A DNA stretch of 5,615 bases from Betaproteobacteria bacterium (lineage in GTDB: Bacteria; Pseudomonadota; Gammaproteobacteria; Burkholderiales; Rhodocyclaceae): positions 1 through 5,615 of the forward strand of contig JAGWUW010000191.1 of NCBI GenBank assembly GCA_028868235.1, in the 5' to 3' direction. The notes below the pieces were generated by a model. The model did not search any database. It had not been told where the DNA came from and worked only from the letters and a program-made list of their open reading frames with translations. The position numbers were made by a program, and so were the translations under genes. This document shows, piece after piece, positions 1-5,615 of this stretch. The stretch's first letter is position 1. Each line of letters starts with the position of its first letter.

Positions 1-276
1 GCCGACACCAAGTTCGAGTTCGGCATCGACGCCGCCGGCACGCTGCACCTGATCGACGAAGCCCTGACCCCGGACTCTTCGCGCTTCTGGCCAGCCGACC
101 AGTACCAGGAAGGCATCAACCCACCCTCCTACGACAAGCAGTACGTCCGCGATTACCTGGAAACCCTGGACTGGGGCAAGGTAGCCCCCGGTCCGAAACT
201 GCCGGCGGATGTCATCGCCCGCACCAGTGCCAAGTACATCGAAGCCTACGAGCGCTTGACCGGCAAGACTCTGTAA
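1..276 (+). CDS. purC: Phosphoribosylaminoimidazole-succinocarboxamide synthase (SAICAR synthase), C-terminal part
   Basis: The window opens in frame inside this gene and shows its last 91 codons, ending in TAA. The enzyme is cytoplasmic and joins L-aspartate to CAIR with ATP hydrolysis, giving SAICAR in de novo purine synthesis. The visible part begins with ADTKFEFG, a hallmark of the family's ATP/substrate-binding core, followed by [14 protein letters not shown] and then [17 protein letters not shown]. These are conserved C-terminal blocks of PurC. The tail, with DWGK and a final helix ending in YERLTGKTL, is typical of the longer PurC type (roughly 290-310 residues, family knowledge) rather than the shorter E. 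coli form. The gene ends 20 bases before a strong hairpin terminator, so it is the last gene of its transcript. The N-terminal two thirds lie outside the window. Confidence 0.96.
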   Translation, partial: ADTKFEFGIDAAGTLHLIDEALTPDSSRFWPADQYQEGINPPSYDKQYVRDYLETLDWGKVAPGPKLPADVIARTSAKYIEAYERLTGKTL

Positions 277-296
277 GCGCCGCCCACCCGAACAAT

Positions 297-321
297 AATG
301 CCCGCCCTGTGCGGGCATTTT
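297..321 (+). terminator. Intrinsic terminator of purC, probably bidirectional
   Basis: A perfect 9-bp stem (AATGCCCGC pairing with GCGGGCATT) closes a 5-base loop, CCTGT. It is followed on the plus strand by TTTTCATT. It lies 20 bases after the purC stop. Read on the minus strand, the same hairpin is followed by ATTATTGTT and lies about 20 bases after the stop of the converging LysR gene, so it can plausibly end both transcripts. Confidence 0.88.
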
Positions 322-339
322 CATTGGCACAGCGGCGAA

Positions 340-1242
340 CTATCCGGATATCCGCCCTGTCCGCTCAACCAGGAAGTCGACAAAAACGCGGCTCAGGGAA
401 TTCGGATAACGGCCTCCTCGATAGACAACGAAAATCTCATCGCGCGCTTCTGGATAACGGCTAACCTCCCAGTCGGGCAGGCAGGTTTCCAGCCCCCCTT
501 GGCGCAGCATCCGGTCGACCATCCAATCCGAGAGCAACAGCAGGCCTGCCCCCCGTTGGGCGGCCAGCAACAAAGGGGTTCCACCCCGCGCCGTGAGATT
601 TCCCCGCACCGGCACCCGGCGCAGATCCTTGGCCTGCTGGAAATACCAGTAGTGCTGCTGACGCTCCGAACTGAGCAGCAGGCAATTGTGCCGGACAACA
701 TCCTCCGGTTCGCTAGGCCTCCCATAACGCGCAAAGTACTCCGGGGTAGCACACAGCAGCATCCGGTTGGTGAGCAAGCGGCGAAACTTAAGGCTGCTGT
801 CGGTCGGACGGCCGACGCGAATGGCGAGATCGACATTCTCGCTGTTCAGATCGATTACCCGGTTTTCCAAATCAATCTCGATACGAGCGCCGGGATAGCG
901 CGCCAGAAATTCCGGCAACAGTGGGCAAACGACCTGAGCGCCAAAGCTCTCGAATACTGACACACGGAGCATTCCCTGCGGCTCAGCCTGCAGTCCACGC
1001 ATCGCACTCAACAAGTCATCCGACTCCGCCAGCAGTGGCAGCGCCCGTTCGAGAAAGAGCTGCCCAGCGTCAGTCAACAACAAGCGACGGGTGCTGCGCT
1101 TGAACAAGGTGCTGTGCAAAACCTCCTCGAGGCTGTCCATACTGCGCGCCACCGAAGACGGCGCCATGCCCAGGACGGCTCCAGCCTTCGAGAAACTACC
1201 GCTATCGACGACCTGCGCAAAAACCCGGATCAAATCGAGCAT
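340..1242 (-). CDS. LysR-family transcriptional regulator (CrgA-like)
   Basis: This is a 300-residue LysR-type regulator, the usual length for the family. Residues about 1-60 form the winged helix-turn-helix DNA-binding domain (MLDLIRVFAQVVDSGSFSKA, then a recognition helix around APSSVARSMDSLEE and the wing with LFKRSTRRLLLTDAG). Residues about 88-295 form the periplasmic-binding-protein-like effector domain, including DLAIRVGRPTDSSL, which resembles the CrgA-like subgroup. The ATG at 1242 was chosen because AAGGA lies 8 bases before it and the N-terminus then fits the family. In-frame ATGs at 1251, 1275 and 1320 would add 3, 11 and 26 residues. It is transcribed away from the adjacent ahpD-like gene, the usual LysR-target arrangement, and a palindrome with LysR-box form lies just upstream. 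The likely role is control of that neighbour and of itself. The effector cannot be read from the sequence. Confidence 0.93.
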   Translation of the reverse strand: MLDLIRVFAQVVDSGSFSKAGAVLGMAPSSVARSMDSLEEVLHSTLFKRSTRRLLLTDAGQLFLERALPLLAESDDLLSAMRGLQAEPQGMLRVSVFESFGAQVVCPLLPEFLARYPGARIEIDLENRVIDLNSENVDLAIRVGRPTDSSLKFRRLLTNRMLLCATPEYFARYGRPSEPEDVVRHNCLLLSSERQQHYWYFQQAKDLRRVPVRGNLTARGGTPLLLAAQRGAGLLLLSDWMVDRMLRQGGLETCLPDWEVSRYPEARDEIFVVYRGGRYPNSLSRVFVDFLVERTGRISG

Positions 1243-1250
1243 ACGCACCA

Positions 1251-1255
1251 TCCTT
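1251..1255 (-). promoter_or_regulatory. Ribosome-binding site that decides the LysR gene start
   Basis: On the minus strand AAGGA stands 8 bases before the ATG at 1242. It directly touches the alternative ATG at 1251, which therefore lacks a properly spaced site. A start at 1275 would have only a poorly spaced GGGTGA in front and would put the upstream palindrome inside the coding region. Confidence 0.6.
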
Positions 1256-1270
1256 TGCGTTTTACGCAAA
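1254..1270. promoter_or_regulatory. Candidate LysR operator: 17-bp perfect inverted repeat
   Basis: TTTGCGT and ACGCAAA are perfect 7-bp inverted arms around a TTT spacer. Inside it, T-GCGTTTTACGC-A matches the classical LysR-box form T-N11-A with dyad symmetry. It sits 12-28 bases before the LysR start codon and about 94 bases before the ahpD-like start. A TATTCT at 1291-1296 could act as a weak -10 for the ahpD-like gene, which would place the palindrome near -41. The promoter positions are guesses. The palindrome itself is directly visible. Confidence 0.6.
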
Positions 1271-1352
1271 ACCATTTCACCCAACAGCCATATTCTCGCG
1301 AAATACGTAGCAATGCACAATCAATTCACCCGGGCCAACTCCATTTACCGAC

Positions 1353-1357
1353 AAGGA
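1353..1357 (+). promoter_or_regulatory. Ribosome-binding site of the AhpD-like gene
   Basis: AAGGA lies 6 bases before the ATG at 1364. This fixes the start there, although the reading frame stays open upstream to an ATG at 1091, inside the LysR gene on the opposite strand. Confidence 0.75.
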
Positions 1358-1363
1358 ACAATC

Positions 1364-1798
1364 ATGAGCAAACGCATCCAAATCCCCACCCAGCAGGAAA
1401 CGGCCTACCAAGCCATGCTCGGACTGGAGCACTACCTGGCGGGCACCACCCTTGCTACAGCCCTGAAGGAGCTGATCAAAATTCGCGCCTCCATGCTCAA
1501 CAATTGCGCCTATTGCATCCAGATGCACACGACTGAGGCGCTGAAACTGGGCGAAGACCCGCAACGTCTTTTTGCACTAGCCGCATGGCCGGAATCGCCG
1601 CTCTTTTCTTCCGCCGAACGTGCTGTACTGGCCATGACCGACGAGGTCACCCAAATCGGCGAGGCCGGGTTGTCCGACGCTACCTATCAAGAGGTGCTGG
1701 AACATCTGGGCGAAAAAGCTCTGGCTGAGGCCATCATGCAGGTCGTGGTCATCAACGCCTGGAACCGCATTGCCGTGGCATGCCAGATGATCCACTGA
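1364..1798 (+). CDS. AhpD-like carboxymuconolactone decarboxylase-family protein
   Basis: This is a 144-residue, single-domain, all-helical protein of the AhpD/carboxymuconolactone decarboxylase superfamily. The core signature is at residues 36-55: E36, then C48-A-Y-C51 and H55 (NNCAYCIQMH). This is the CxxC-x3-H redox centre known from alkylhydroperoxidase AhpD, where the two cysteines and the histidine, with an upstream glutamate, reduce peroxides or a partner peroxiredoxin. Tyr50 occupies the position that is His in mycobacterial AhpD. The downstream pattern (FSSAERAVLAMTDEVT, then VVVINAWNRIAVA) is typical of small stand-alone members. It starts at ATG 1364 behind AAGGA and ends in a strong terminator, so it is monocistronic. 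It faces away from the LysR gene, its likely regulator. A role in peroxide or electrophile defence is inferred. No ahpC is adjacent, and other members of the superfamily are not peroxidases. Confidence 0.92.
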   Translation: MSKRIQIPTQQETAYQAMLGLEHYLAGTTLATALKELIKIRASMLNNCAYCIQMHTTEALKLGEDPQRLFALAAWPESPLFSSAERAVLAMTDEVTQIGEAGLSDATYQEVLEHLGEKALAEAIMQVVVINAWNRIAVACQMIH

Positions 1799-1831
1799 TT
1801 TCCTCAAGGCCCCCTGGACTTGGGACTCCGG

Positions 1832-1854
1832 AATCGCCCTGCGGGGCGATTTTT
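1832..1854 (+). terminator. Intrinsic terminator of the AhpD-like gene
   Basis: AATCGCCC pairs with GGGCGATT (8 bp) around a TGCG loop, running into TTTTT. It lies 33 bases after the TGA of the AhpD-like gene and isolates it from the DUF2189 gene downstream. Confidence 0.87.
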
Positions 1855-1860
1855 GCTGAA

Positions 1861-1905
1861 CCCCTATCCGACGGCTAGGTCAAACCGGCTGTCACCATAT
1901 AGGGG
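1861..1905 (+). promoter_or_regulatory. Possible leader hairpin covering the DUF2189 ribosome-binding site
   Basis: CCCCTAT (1861-1867) is perfectly complementary to ATAGGGG (1899-1905), and the latter includes part of the Shine-Dalgarno sequence GGGGAGG. Between them, GACGGC (1870-1875) pairs with GCTGTC (1888-1893, one G-U pair). Inside that, GGT (1878-1880) pairs with ACC (1884-1886) around a CAA loop. The whole can form one nested hairpin ending 8 bases before the ATG. Base pairing is seen by eye. A regulatory role such as translational control is inferred, and no known riboswitch class is recognised. Confidence 0.4.
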
Positions 1906-1913
1906 AGGCAGCT

Positions 1914-2687
1914 ATGAGACACGTTTCCGATTTTCACCGCAGTGGATTGCCGATTCCCGGCATTCGTCGTATCACGATGGATCGCCCGCTGTATTGGCTG
2001 CGCGCCGGTTGGAACGACCTCAAGGCGAATCCCCTACCGTCGTTGGCTTATGGCCTGCTGCTCGCCTTGTGCGGCGATCTGATCATCCTGGCCACCCTCG
2101 ATCGACCGCACCTGCTTACCGTATCAGTTTCCGGTTTTTTCCTGATAGCCCCACTGCTCACTGCCGGCCTGAACGAACTCAGCCGATGCAAAGCAGAGGG
2201 CAAGAAACCCTATTTCATCGATACCCTGCACTGTTTCCGTCGCAATGGTGAGTCGTTCGCCATTTTTGGCCTGATGCTCGCGCTGGTCGGTTTGATGTGG
2301 GAGCGTTTCTCGGCCATCGCCTTTGCCCTCCTCGGCAGCGAAACAGGCATCGATGCCCGCTCCTTCCTACTCAGCCTGCTCCTCAGCGGAGAGCACACCG
2401 CCTTCATCGGTACCTGGTTCGCACTCGGCAGCGTCCTCGCATTGGGTGTCTTCGCCATATCGGTCGTCACCGTACCGATGATGCTCGATCACAACGCCGA
2501 CATGCCAACTGCCATAGTCACCAGCATCCGTGTTTTCCTGCTCAACACCGGCCCACTGCTGTTGTGGGCAGCCATGCTGGTCACCCTGACCCTGATCGGT
2601 TTCGCCACGCTCCTCTTTGGACTCGTGGTGATCATGCCGATTCTCGGGCATGCCACGTGGCACGCCTATCTCGACCTAGTAGAATAG
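1914..2687 (+). CDS. DUF2189 family integral membrane protein
   Basis: This 257-residue polytopic inner-membrane protein is recognised as DUF2189 (no known function). A soluble N-terminus (residues 1-40) carries the family-like RPLYWLRAGWNDLKANP segment just before the first membrane helix. Hydrophobic stretches follow at about 41-61, 66-86, 114-140, 162-190 and 209-245. The last is long enough for two helices, giving five or six segments. VPMMLDHNADMPTA between helices and the end GHATWHAYLDLVE match features of the family. The start is supported by GGGGAGG (1902-1908), 5 bases before ATG 1914. The in-frame Met22 has no such site. The gene stands alone: a terminator precedes it and another follows its TAG by about 20 bases. 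No convincing promoter is visible, and the short leader can fold over the ribosome-binding site. The function cannot be inferred from the neighbours. Confidence 0.88.
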   Translation: MRHVSDFHRSGLPIPGIRRITMDRPLYWLRAGWNDLKANPLPSLAYGLLLALCGDLIILATLDRPHLLTVSVSGFFLIAPLLTAGLNELSRCKAEGKKPYFIDTLHCFRRNGESFAIFGLMLALVGLMWERFSAIAFALLGSETGIDARSFLLSLLLSGEHTAFIGTWFALGSVLALGVFAISVVTVPMMLDHNADMPTAIVTSIRVFLLNTGPLLLWAAMLVTLTLIGFATLLFGLVVIMPILGHATWHAYLDLVE

Positions 2688-2707
2688 CCTGCTGAACACG
2701 CCAATCC

Positions 2708-2733
2708 ACGGGCGGCACAGACCGCCCGTTTTT
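2708..2733 (+). terminator. Intrinsic terminator after the DUF2189 gene
   Basis: ACGGGCGG pairs perfectly with CCGCCCGT (8 bp) around a CACAGA loop and runs into TTTTT. It starts 21 bases after the TAG of the DUF2189 gene. Its T-run ends only 15 bases before the prlC start codon, so it sits where the prlC leader or promoter would be expected. Confidence 0.85.
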
Positions 2734-2748
2734 GTTACCCCGACGACC

Positions 2749-4806
2749 ATGACCCACACTGACAATCCGCTGCTCGACTTCTCCGATCTGATCCGCTTCG
2801 ACCTGATCCAACCGGAACACGTCAGGCCGGCCATCGAATTCCTGCTCGCCGACGGCCGCGCACTGATCGAACGACTGACGGCAGAATCCACTCCTGCCAC
2901 CTGGACCGATTTTGCCGGTGCCCTGTCCGATGGCCTGGAGGGTTTCAGCCGCGCCTGGGGCGTCGTCGGCCACCTGCACTCAGTCAATGACGTACCGGCC
3001 TGGCGCGAAGCCTACAACGAGATGCTGCCTGAAGTCTCCCGCTTCTACACCGAACTCGGCCAGAACCTGCAACTGTTTGACAAATACCGCGCCCTGAAAG
3101 CCAGCCCGGAATACGCCACGCTGTCCGCCGAGCAGAAGAAGATCGTCGACAACGAAATCCGTGATTTCCGTCTCGGCGGCGCCGAACTGCCGGAAGACTG
3201 TAAGCCGCGCTTCCAGGCGATCATGGAAGAACTGTCGCAACTCGCCGCCAAGTTCTCCGAGAACCTGCTCGATGCCACCAACGCCTTCGCCGAAGTCGTC
3301 ACCGACGAAGCCGCTCTCGCCGGCCTGCCTGACTACGCCAAGGATGCCGCCCGCGAAGTCGCCGAGAAGGCCGGTGTCGACGGCTGGCAGTTCACCCTGC
3401 ACGCCCCGTCCTACGGCCCGGTGATGCAATATGCCGATAACCGCGACCTGCGCGCCCGCATGTACCGCGCCTACGCAACCCGTGCCGCCGAGATCGACAA
3501 CGGCTACTCCAAACCGGAATGGGACAACGGCCCACTCATGAAACGCATCCTCGAACTGCGCGAGGAAGACGCCCGAATGCTCGGTTTCAAGAACTTCGCC
3601 GAAGTATCCCTCCTGCCCAAGATGGCCGACACGCCGGAACAGGTGCTGGCCTTCCTGCGTGACATGGCGAAGAAGGCCAAGCCCTTCGCCGAAAAGGACA
3701 TGGCCGAATTACTCGCCTTCGCCAAGGACGAATTGGGTATCGCCGACTTCCAGCCTTGGGATGCCGCCTATGTCTCGGAAAAGCTGCAGCAGGCGCGCTA
3801 CGCCTTCTCGGCCCAAGAGGTAAAGCAGTACTTCACCGAACCGAAGGTCGTCGCCGGCCTGTTCAAAGTCATCGAAAGCCTGTTCACCGTCAAGGTGAAG
3901 CCGGACATCGCCCCTGCTTGGGATGAGGAGGTTCGTTTCTACCGTATCGAAACCCCGGCTGGCGACCTGGTCGGGCAGTTCTACATGGACCTCTACGCCC
4001 GCGCCACCAAGCGCGGCGGCGCCTGGATGGACGAGGCCCGTTCACGCAAGCGCACGGCCGGTGGCGTGCAGAAACCCATCGCCTACCTGAACTGCAACTT
4101 CGCCCGGCCGGTTGGCGGCAAGCCGGCCACCTTCACGCACGACGAAGTCATCACCCTCTTCCATGAAGCCGGCCACGGCCTGCATCATCTGCTGACGCGC
4201 GGCACTGAACTGGGCGTCTCCGGCATCCACGGCGTCGAATGGGATGCCGTCGAGCTGCCTTCGCAGTTCATGGAAAACTACTGCTGGGAATGGGAAGTAC
4301 TGCAGGGCATGACCGCCCACGTGGACGCCGGCGAGCCGCTGCCGCGCCCCCTGTACGACAAGATGCTGGCCGCCAAAAACTTCCAGAGCGGCATGATGAC
4401 TGTCCGTCAGCTCGAGTTCTCCATTTTCGACATGCGCCTGCACTGCGAATTCGATCCTGCCGGAGACAAGACGGTGATGGATCTCATCCGCGAAGTACGC
4501 GATGAAGTCGCCGTGCTGCTGCCGCCAGAATGGCACCGTTTCCCAAATAGCTTTTCGCACATCTTCGGCGGTGGCTATGCGGCCGGTTACTACAGCTACA
4601 AGTGGGCCGAAGTGTTGTCGGCAGATTGTTACGCCGCCTTCGAGGAAGTCGGCAACCCTTTCGACCCGGCGGTCGGCAAGCGTTATCTGGATGAGATCCT
4701 CTCCATGGGGGGTTCCCGCCCGGCGCTGGAAAACTTCCGTGCCTTCCGCGGTCGTGACCCCAGCCCCGATGCACTCCTGCGTCATAGCGGTATGATTGCG
4801 GCCTAA
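2749..4806 (+). CDS. prlC: Oligopeptidase A (M3 family zinc metallopeptidase)
   Basis: This 685-residue protein is full length for oligopeptidase A (about 680 in E. coli; gene also called opdA). The enzyme is cytoplasmic, degrades short peptides and cleaved signal peptides, and belongs to the thimet-oligopeptidase-like M3 family. The zinc site is intact: H472-E-A-G-H476 supplies two ligands and the catalytic Glu473, and E502 in DAVELPSQFMEN is the third ligand. The C-terminal substrate-binding loop GGGYAAGYYSYKWAEV, whose tyrosines assist catalysis in the family, is also present. The N-terminal block NPLLDFSDLIRFDLIQPEHVRPAI matches the family start, supporting ATG 2749. No Shine-Dalgarno sequence precedes that ATG, and a terminator ends 15 bases upstream. 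Downstream, a glutaredoxin-like gene follows after 22 bases without a terminator, so the two are probably cotranscribed. Confidence 0.97.
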   Translation: MTHTDNPLLDFSDLIRFDLIQPEHVRPAIEFLLADGRALIERLTAESTPATWTDFAGALSDGLEGFSRAWGVVGHLHSVNDVPAWREAYNEMLPEVSRFYTELGQNLQLFDKYRALKASPEYATLSAEQKKIVDNEIRDFRLGGAELPEDCKPRFQAIMEELSQLAAKFSENLLDATNAFAEVVTDEAALAGLPDYAKDAAREVAEKAGVDGWQFTLHAPSYGPVMQYADNRDLRARMYRAYATRAAEIDNGYSKPEWDNGPLMKRILELREEDARMLGFKNFAEVSLLPKMADTPEQVLAFLRDMAKKAKPFAEKDMAELLAFAKDELGIADFQPWDAAYVSEKLQQARYAFSAQEVKQYFTEPKVVAGLFKVIESLFTVKVKPDIAPAWDEEVRFYRIETPAGDLVGQFYMDLYARATKRGGAWMDEARSRKRTAGGVQKPIAYLNCNFARPVGGKPATFTHDEVITLFHEAGHGLHHLLTRGTELGVSGIHGVEWDAVELPSQFMENYCWEWEVLQGMTAHVDAGEPLPRPLYDKMLAAKNFQSGMMTVRQLEFSIFDMRLHCEFDPAGDKTVMDLIREVRDEVAVLLPPEWHRFPNSFSHIFGGGYAAGYYSYKWAEVLSADCYAAFEEVGNPFDPAVGKRYLDEILSMGGSRPALENFRAFRGRDPSPDALLRHSGMIAA

Positions 4807-4815
4807 GTTGTTCAT

Positions 4816-4822
4816 AGGGGGA
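4816..4822 (+). promoter_or_regulatory. Ribosome-binding site that decides the DUF4124-glutaredoxin start
   Basis: AGGGGGA lies 6 bases before ATG 4829. The upstream in-frame ATG at 4796, inside the end of prlC, has no such site and would bury the signal peptide behind 11 extra residues. Confidence 0.75.
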
Positions 4823-4828
4823 AAAATC

Positions 4829-5314
4829 ATGCGTCACCTGCTCATGCTGTGCCTGCTCCTGGCCGGTTCGATGGCCATGGCCGAGACATACAAATGGACC
4901 GAAGGCGGCAAGACCGTCATTTCCGACTCCCCTCCACCGGGCACTGCCAAGCTTGTTGCCAAGACGGGAAGCAGTGCGGAACCGAGCGACAACCTGTCCT
5001 TTGCCGTCAAGAAGGCGATGGAAGCATTCCCGGTCACGCTGTACACAGCACCAGAATGTACCAATGACTGCAAACAGGCGCGCGACCTGCTCAACACCCG
5101 TGGCGTTCCGTTCACGGAAAAAGTGATTCAGAAACCCGAAGAAGCCGAAGAACTCAAACAACTGGTCGGCGACCTCTATGTGCCCACGATCAAGGTCGGC
5201 AATCAGAAATTCCGCGGTATCGAACCGGGCGCCTACAACAATCTGCTCGACCTCGCCGGCTATCCGAAAGCTGCGCCCTACGGCAGCAAAACCGCGGGCG
5301 GCCAGAGCAAGTGA
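4829..5314 (+). CDS. Exported DUF4124-glutaredoxin domain protein
   Basis: This 161-residue protein has three parts. Residues 1-18 are a signal peptide (hydrophobic LLMLCLLLAG, cleavage after AMA before Glu19), so it acts in the periplasm. Residues 19-45 form a short DUF4124 module (TYKWTEGGKTVISDSPPPG), found at the N-terminus of many exported proteobacterial proteins. Residues about 68-145 form a glutaredoxin/thioredoxin-like fold: strand VTLYTAPEC, cysteines C77 and C81 separated by three residues (CTNDC), RGVPFTEK, a VPT motif at 118-120 carrying the cis-proline, and GIEPGAYNNLLDLAGYP. The CxxxC spacing replaces the usual CPYC or CxxC. Similar CxxxC forms are, as I recall, known in this subfamily. 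A thiol-disulfide role in the envelope is inferred; the partner is unknown. It follows prlC by 22 bases and overlaps xth by four. Confidence 0.88.
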   Translation: MRHLLMLCLLLAGSMAMAETYKWTEGGKTVISDSPPPGTAKLVAKTGSSAEPSDNLSFAVKKAMEAFPVTLYTAPECTNDCKQARDLLNTRGVPFTEKVIQKPEEAEELKQLVGDLYVPTIKVGNQKFRGIEPGAYNNLLDLAGYPKAAPYGSKTAGGQSK

Positions 5315-5615
5315 AGATCGCCACCTGGAATGTCAATTCGCTGAAGGTCCGTCTGCCCCACCTGCTCGACTGGCTCGCTGCCGCGCAGCCCGATGCCTTA
5401 TGCCTGCAGGAACTGAAGCTCGAAGACCAGAATTTCCCCAAGGCTGACATCGAGGCCACCGGCTACCACGTCGCCTTCTCCGGCCAAAAGACCTATAACG
5501 GTGTCGCGCTGCTTGCCCGCGAGCCGATCCATGACGTCTTGTGCGGCAACCCTCATTTCCCCGACGAGCAGAAACGCCTGATCAGCGGCACAATCGGCGA
5601 TACCCGTATCGTCTG
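5311..5615 (+). CDS. xth: Exodeoxyribonuclease III (AP endonuclease), N-terminal part
   Basis: The reading frame begins with GTG at 5311, overlapping the TGA of the preceding gene (GTGA), and runs off the window end after 101 codons. It reads KIATWNVNSLKVRLPHLLDW, then ALCLQELKLEDQNFP and TYNGVALLAR, the N-terminal signature of exonuclease III. Asn7 and Glu34 fall at exactly the positions of the E. coli catalytic and metal-binding residues. The enzyme removes 3' blocking groups and cuts at abasic sites in base-excision repair, a cytoplasmic/nucleoid function. No good Shine-Dalgarno sequence precedes the GTG, and no ATG lies nearby, so translation is probably coupled to the glutaredoxin-like gene. 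Roughly the last 150-160 residues, including the active-site Asp, Asn and His, lie outside the window. It could equally be labelled xthA. Confidence 0.93.
   Translation, partial: MKIATWNVNSLKVRLPHLLDWLAAAQPDALCLQELKLEDQNFPKADIEATGYHVAFSGQKTYNGVALLAREPIHDVLCGNPHFPDEQKRLISGTIGDTRIV

Noticed and set aside
341..354. Overlapping palindromes TATCCGGATA and CGGATATCCG at the 3' end of the LysR gene
   Set aside because: They are short, largely within coding sequence, and have no associated promoter or repeat elsewhere in the window, so chance is sufficient.
298..960. A 220-codon open frame on the plus strand opposite the LysR gene
   Set aside because: Its translation is low-complexity and matches no recognisable family, it begins inside the purC terminator hairpin, and the opposite strand carries a complete LysR protein.
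1291..1305. Second possible operator TATTCTCGCGAAATA in the lysR-ahpD intergenic region
   Set aside because: It fits T-N11-A loosely, but its symmetry is broken at several positions, so it cannot be distinguished from chance AT-rich promoter sequence.
1091..1363. Upstream extension of the AhpD-like reading frame to ATG 1091
   Set aside because: It would overlap the N-terminus of the LysR gene and the intergenic operator. The ATG at 1364 has a good Shine-Dalgarno, and the protein from there has the family length.
4796..4828. Earlier start for the glutaredoxin-like gene at ATG 4796
   Set aside because: It would put 11 polar and charged residues before the signal peptide and has no ribosome-binding site, while ATG 4829 has AGGGGGA 6 bases upstream.
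4042..4830. A 262-codon minus-strand open frame across the 3' part of prlC
   Set aside because: It lies opposite the conserved zinc site of prlC. Long antisense frames are expected in GC-rich coding DNA, and the product has no recognisable domain.

Overview
This is a 5.6 kb piece of a GC-rich bacterial chromosome. The strong G/C preference at third codon positions, the long-type PurC C-terminus and the DUF4124-glutaredoxin protein suggest a betaproteobacterium, perhaps of the Rhodocyclales. That placement is inferred from protein character, not from a database comparison. There is no mobile element, CRISPR array, tRNA or rRNA, and almost all of the window is coding.

Layout, left to right: (1) the 3' end of purC (SAICAR synthase, + strand, cut by the window start), followed by a strong hairpin terminator that probably also serves the gene converging on it. 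(2) A divergent pair: a LysR-type regulator on the minus strand and, on the plus strand, a small AhpD-like carboxymuconolactone decarboxylase-family protein with a CxxC-x3-H redox motif. Between them lies a perfect TTTGCGT-N3-ACGCAAA palindrome containing a T-N11-A core, the form expected of a LysR operator. (3) A DUF2189 polytopic inner-membrane protein standing alone between two intrinsic terminators. Its short 5' leader can fold into a composite hairpin that pairs with part of its Shine-Dalgarno sequence. (4) A probable operon: prlC/opdA (oligopeptidase A, M3 metallopeptidase), an exported DUF4124-glutaredoxin protein with an unusual CTNDC active site, and the first third of an exonuclease III gene (xth), which overlaps the preceding gene by four bases and starts with GTG.

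The genes are mainly housekeeping (purine synthesis, peptide turnover, base-excision repair) with a redox flavour (AhpD-like protein, glutaredoxin-like protein). I see no previously undescribed multi-gene system. The points most worth a second look are regulatory: the lysR/ahpD palindrome, the hairpin over the DUF2189 ribosome-binding site, and the terminator immediately in front of an SD-less prlC start.
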